From positions 62,001 through 126,000 of the forward strand of contig NZ_MTHB01000256.1 in the NCBI RefSeq assembly GCF_002220365.1: DNA of 64,000 nt. The letters run 5' to 3'. Origin of the DNA: Caballeronia sordidicola (lineage in GTDB: Bacteria; Pseudomonadota; Gammaproteobacteria; Burkholderiales; Burkholderiaceae). The notes under the pieces are model-generated. The model searched no databases and was not told the DNA's origin. It saw nothing but the letters and a program-made list of their open reading frames with translations. Every line of letters starts with the position of its first letter. The stretch's first letter is position 1. Of this stretch, positions 61,520 to 64,000 are shown piece after piece. The translations under genes and the position numbers were made by a program.

Positions 61520-62902
61520 ATGGGCACTGACTATGTAATCCGTGGCGCCTCCGTCGTCGACGCAGCGTGCGATCCGAAGTTAATGGATTTGCTGATAAAA
61601 GACGGAAAGATTGCTGGCCGTTTGGCTCCTGGAACATCAGTTGACGCCTCCTTTGAGGTGCTGAATGCTGTTGGCCTTCATGCGTTCCCGGGGCTTATCG
61701 ACACCCACGTTCATTTTGGCTTCGGAGAAAAAATCACCGAGTATGAAACGGAGACAAGTTACGCGGCGCAGGGCGGTTTCACTTCAATTCTTGGCTATTT
61801 TCTGAACAACGAAGCTTATGGGGATGTCTTTGAGCGCGAACAGGGGTACGCGCATCCCCGTGCTCACGTTGACTACGGTTTTCATTTCAGCGTCGCGAAT
61901 GAACAGCACGTGAGAGATATGGCCTCGTATGTGAAGAACTATGGGGTCACCTCCTTCAAGTACTTCATGAACTTCAAAGGTGAAGAGGGGCGATATCTTG
62001 GGCTTGACGGCACCGATGACGGATACCTTTTCAATTTGCTCAGGACATCGGGCCAGATTGAGGGTGTCACAGTCGTCTGCCACACCGAAAATATAGAAAT
62101 AGTGAATCGGTTACGAAAGGCTCTTCAGGAGGAAGGCAACAATGCGCCAACGCTCGCCGACTGGGCTGCGGTAAAACCTCCGTTTACCGAAGCGGAGAGC
62201 TGCATTCGGGCGATGTACTTTGCCGAGCAGTTTGGTGCGCGTATTTACATTCCGCATTTGAGCACCCGTATGGCGCTCAACGAAGTCCGTCGCTGGCGCA
62301 AGCGCTACCCGAATGTGCATGTTGAGACGTGCCCTCACTATCTAACCCACGATGACAGCTCGGAGTTGGGTGCGCTTGGGCGCGCAAATCCTCCGTTTCG
62401 CAGCAAGGACGATGTCGCGGCGATGTGGGAAGGATTGGAAGACGGAACAATCGACGTCGTTGCCTCTGACCATGTTCCTCGAAAGCGTGCAACGAAAGAA
62501 CGTCCTTTTTGGCTTGCTTCGCAGGGCTTCCCCGGTACTGCGACCATCTTGCCGGTCCTGCTAAGCGAGGGTTATCACAAAGGCCGAATGAGCCTCGGGC
62601 GCATAGCACAAGTTTTAACCGAGGCACCGGCGCGCATCTTCAATATGGCTCCAACGAAGGGATCTTTGGAGATAGGTGCCGACGCGGACGTTACGCTCGT
62701 GGATCTCAACCGCTCACGGGTAGTTGTTGCCGCCGAACTCGGATCTTATTCCGACTACAGTTTGTACGACGGGTGGAACCTAAAGGGTTGGCCGGTACGT
62801 ACGATTGTACGTGGAGAGACCGTCATGCTAGATGGAAAGATCGTCGGGCAGCCCGGTTATGGGCGATATCTTCCGCGCCATTTCAAGCCAGCGCTGATTT
62901 AA
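61520..62902 (+). CDS. Dihydropyrimidinase/dihydroorotase-like cyclic amidohydrolase
   Basis: A 460-residue metal-dependent hydrolase opening a cyclic amide or imide. Active-site residues are His63 and His65 (GLIDTHVHFGFGE), candidate carbamylated Lys147 (SFKYFMNFKG), His188 (VCHTEN), His246 (IPHLST) and Asp317 (ASDHVPR). It resembles dihydropyrimidinases and phenylhydantoinases more than dihydroorotase in length. GGGGAA lies before the ATG. Preceded by a CobW chaperone and followed by a symporter gene, it is probably the first enzyme for an imported ring compound. Confidence 0.88.
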   Translation: MGTDYVIRGASVVDAACDPKLMDLLIKDGKIAGRLAPGTSVDASFEVLNAVGLHAFPGLIDTHVHFGFGEKITEYETETSYAAQGGFTSILGYFLNNEAYGDVFEREQGYAHPRAHVDYGFHFSVANEQHVRDMASYVKNYGVTSFKYFMNFKGEEGRYLGLDGTDDGYLFNLLRTSGQIEGVTVVCHTENIEIVNRLRKALQEEGNNAPTLADWAAVKPPFTEAESCIRAMYFAEQFGARIYIPHLSTRMALNEVRRWRKRYPNVHVETCPHYLTHDDSSELGALGRANPPFRSKDDVAAMWEGLEDGTIDVVASDHVPRKRATKERPFWLASQGFPGTATILPVLLSEGYHKGRMSLGRIAQVLTEAPARIFNMAPTKGSLEIGADADVTLVDLNRSRVVVAAELGSYSDYSLYDGWNLKGWPVRTIVRGETVMLDGKIVGQPGYGRYLPRHFKPALI

Positions 62903-62940
62903 AAAAGTTCGCTTTCCATACGTGTCAACAAGGAATGGCC

Positions 62941-64000
62941 ATGAGCACGCAACCTGTGTCTGATTTAGCGTCGACTGACCAAGCAGCGGTCGCTTCGCTC
63001 CCAAGTAGGGTGTCGGCCCGCGTGGTAATCGCGGGTGCTGTGGGATCTGTTGTCGAATACTTCGATTTTGGTGTGTATGGATATGTTGCAACGATACTTG
63101 CAACGCAGTTCTTTGCTGCGGGCGATTCAACATCAGCGCTGTTGAGCACGCTCGCCGCCTTTGCTGTCGCGTTCGTCCTTAGGCCGGTCGGCGGGCTGAT
63201 CTTTAGCCATTTCGGCGATAGGTACGGTCGCAAGAACACGCTTGGCGCTACCGTATTGATGATGTCGGCTGCGAGCGGCCTGATCGGTGTCTTACCGACA
63301 TACGCCGCTATCGGGGTGGGCGCTAGCGTTTTGCTCGTCTTGGCTCGCTGCTTGCAGGGCATTGCAGCAGGAGGGGAACTGGGCGGTGCAATTGCGTTTG
63401 TCGCGGAACACTCGCCCGCGGGTAAGCGAGGACTGCTTTGCTCGATGACGCAAACAGGCGCGCTAGCCGGCGTTTTGCTGGCATCGATCTGCGTTGCTTT
63501 GCTGAATCAATTTCTATCTAAGGAAAGCATGACGCAATGGGGATGGCGTGTTCCCTTTTTGGTTGCGATACCGGTAGGGCTCTTCGGCCTCTGGATTCGC
63601 ACTGAGCTCAGCGAAGCGACCAGCTTCAAGATCCTCGAAAAGACGCAGGGTGTAGAGGCGGCCCCATTCGTTGAGCTATTCCGGTCTCATCTTCCCGCAT
63701 TGTTAAAGAGTATCGGCTTGTCAGTACTACTTTTTTCGCTTTACTACATCGCGTATGTCTATGTGAACATTCACCTGCAACGGGTCGTCGGACTGAGCTC
63801 GAAGCTGGCATTTTGGTCTACAACTGTGACCCTGGCGGTCTCGGTGCTGTGTATGCCGTTATTCGGCACACTGTCAGATCGCATCGGTCGAAAACCTGTG
63901 TTCGTCTTTGCAAGCTTAGCGGCAGCTATTGCCGCGGCTCCGTGTTTCATATTGATGAATGACGGTGGCATGACCGCTGTCGCGATGCAGCTCATCCTGG
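62941..64000 (+). CDS. MFS metabolite:H+ symporter (MHS family), cut by window end
   Basis: The frame is open from an ATG with AAGGA 6 bases upstream to the last base (353 codons, no stop). Helix 1 reads AGAVGSVVEYFDFGVYGYVA, the MHS signature (WxEWxDF-like). Motif A is HFGDRYGRKNTLG, helix 4 has RCLQGIAAGGELGGAIAFVAEH, and GWRVPFLVAIPVGLFGLWIR precedes the middle loop. A second motif A, GTLSDRIGRKPVFV, is also present. This family (ProP, KgtP, ShiA) imports small organic acids and zwitterions. It follows the cyclic amidohydrolase gene by 38 bases and probably imports its substrate. Confidence 0.88.
   Translation, partial: MSTQPVSDLASTDQAAVASLPSRVSARVVIAGAVGSVVEYFDFGVYGYVATILATQFFAAGDSTSALLSTLAAFAVAFVLRPVGGLIFSHFGDRYGRKNTLGATVLMMSAASGLIGVLPTYAAIGVGASVLLVLARCLQGIAAGGELGGAIAFVAEHSPAGKRGLLCSMTQTGALAGVLLASICVALLNQFLSKESMTQWGWRVPFLVAIPVGLFGLWIRTELSEATSFKILEKTQGVEAAPFVELFRSHLPALLKSIGLSVLLFSLYYIAYVYVNIHLQRVVGLSSKLAFWSTTVTLAVSVLCMPLFGTLSDRIGRKPVFVFASLAAAIAAAPCFILMNDGGMTAVAMQLIL

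Noticed and set aside
1..64000. CRISPR arrays, tRNA or rRNA genes, integrases and prophage genes
   Set aside because: No regularly spaced repeats, cloverleaf-like segments, rRNA stretches or integrase and phage-structural motifs were seen.

Overview
The window reads as a chromosomal or megaplasmid stretch of a Burkholderia-like beta-proteobacterium (Burkholderia, Paraburkholderia or Caballeronia are the best guesses). The basis is high GC, dense ATGA-overlapping operons, two Porin_4-type porins whose mature ends read SSVTLYGVVD or TSVTLYGVVD, many LysR, AraC, GntR and IclR regulators, and a large catabolic gene load. No rRNA, tRNA, CRISPR array or intact insertion sequence was found. No database search was run, so family assignments come from recognised motifs, lengths and gene order.

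Layout. 0-4.3 kb: the end of a sugar-type ABC importer (ATPase tail, then two permease domains fused in one protein), followed by a lambda-crystallin-like dehydrogenase and an SMP-30 lactonase, probably a sugar-acid catabolic operon. 4.4-9.4 kb: a minus-strand block with an ECF sigma factor, a putative anti-sigma protein, a Metal_resist-type periplasmic protein, a DUF1800/DUF1501 pair and small envelope proteins. 9.9-18.3 kb: an orphan fliD, a broken SDR gene, a secreted alpha/beta hydrolase, an AraC/CynX-type MFS pair, a candidate three-hairpin small RNA, and a LysR gene followed by an MFS gene. 18.5-27.0 kb: a signalling block with a chemoreceptor behind a sigma-28 promoter match, a hybrid histidine kinase broken by one missing base, a REC-GGDEF diguanylate cyclase and a two-receiver response regulator. 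27-28.4 kb: an IS3-type remnant and an SDR gene.

28.6-43.9 kb (module A): a SsuABC/TauABC-type importer operon ending in a glutaredoxin-DinB fusion protein lies divergent from a GntR/FCD regulator. The regulator leads a second operon: LeuC-like, LeuD-like, MFS, and an isocitrate-lyase/PEP-mutase-family lyase. Opposite-strand genes encode an N-carbamoylsarcosine/maleamate-amidase-like hydrolase and a two-domain alpha/beta-hydrolase protein without serine nucleophiles. A second MFS carrier and a porin follow. Nearly identical motifs that look like operators flank the divergent promoters. My inference is a route in which an amide of a (substituted) maleate is taken up, deamidated, hydrated by LeuCD and cleaved by the lyase.

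44.1-64 kb (module B): a second, diverged LeuC-LeuD-lyase set in the same order, then an enoyl-CoA hydratase, an IclR regulator, an amidohydrolase lacking the usual HxH motif, an acyl-CoA ligase, HyuA/HyuB-type ATP-dependent hydantoinase or carboxylase subunits, a FAD-linked oxidase, an iron alcohol dehydrogenase, a porin, a CobW-type metal chaperone GTPase, a dihydropyrimidinase-like cyclic amidohydrolase and an MHS-type symporter cut by the window end. Together these suggest uptake and ring opening of a cyclic amide or imide (or carboxylation of a ketone), CoA activation and lyase cleavage to central metabolites. The two LeuCD-lyase modules and the glutaredoxin-DinB protein are the best candidates for an undescribed system.
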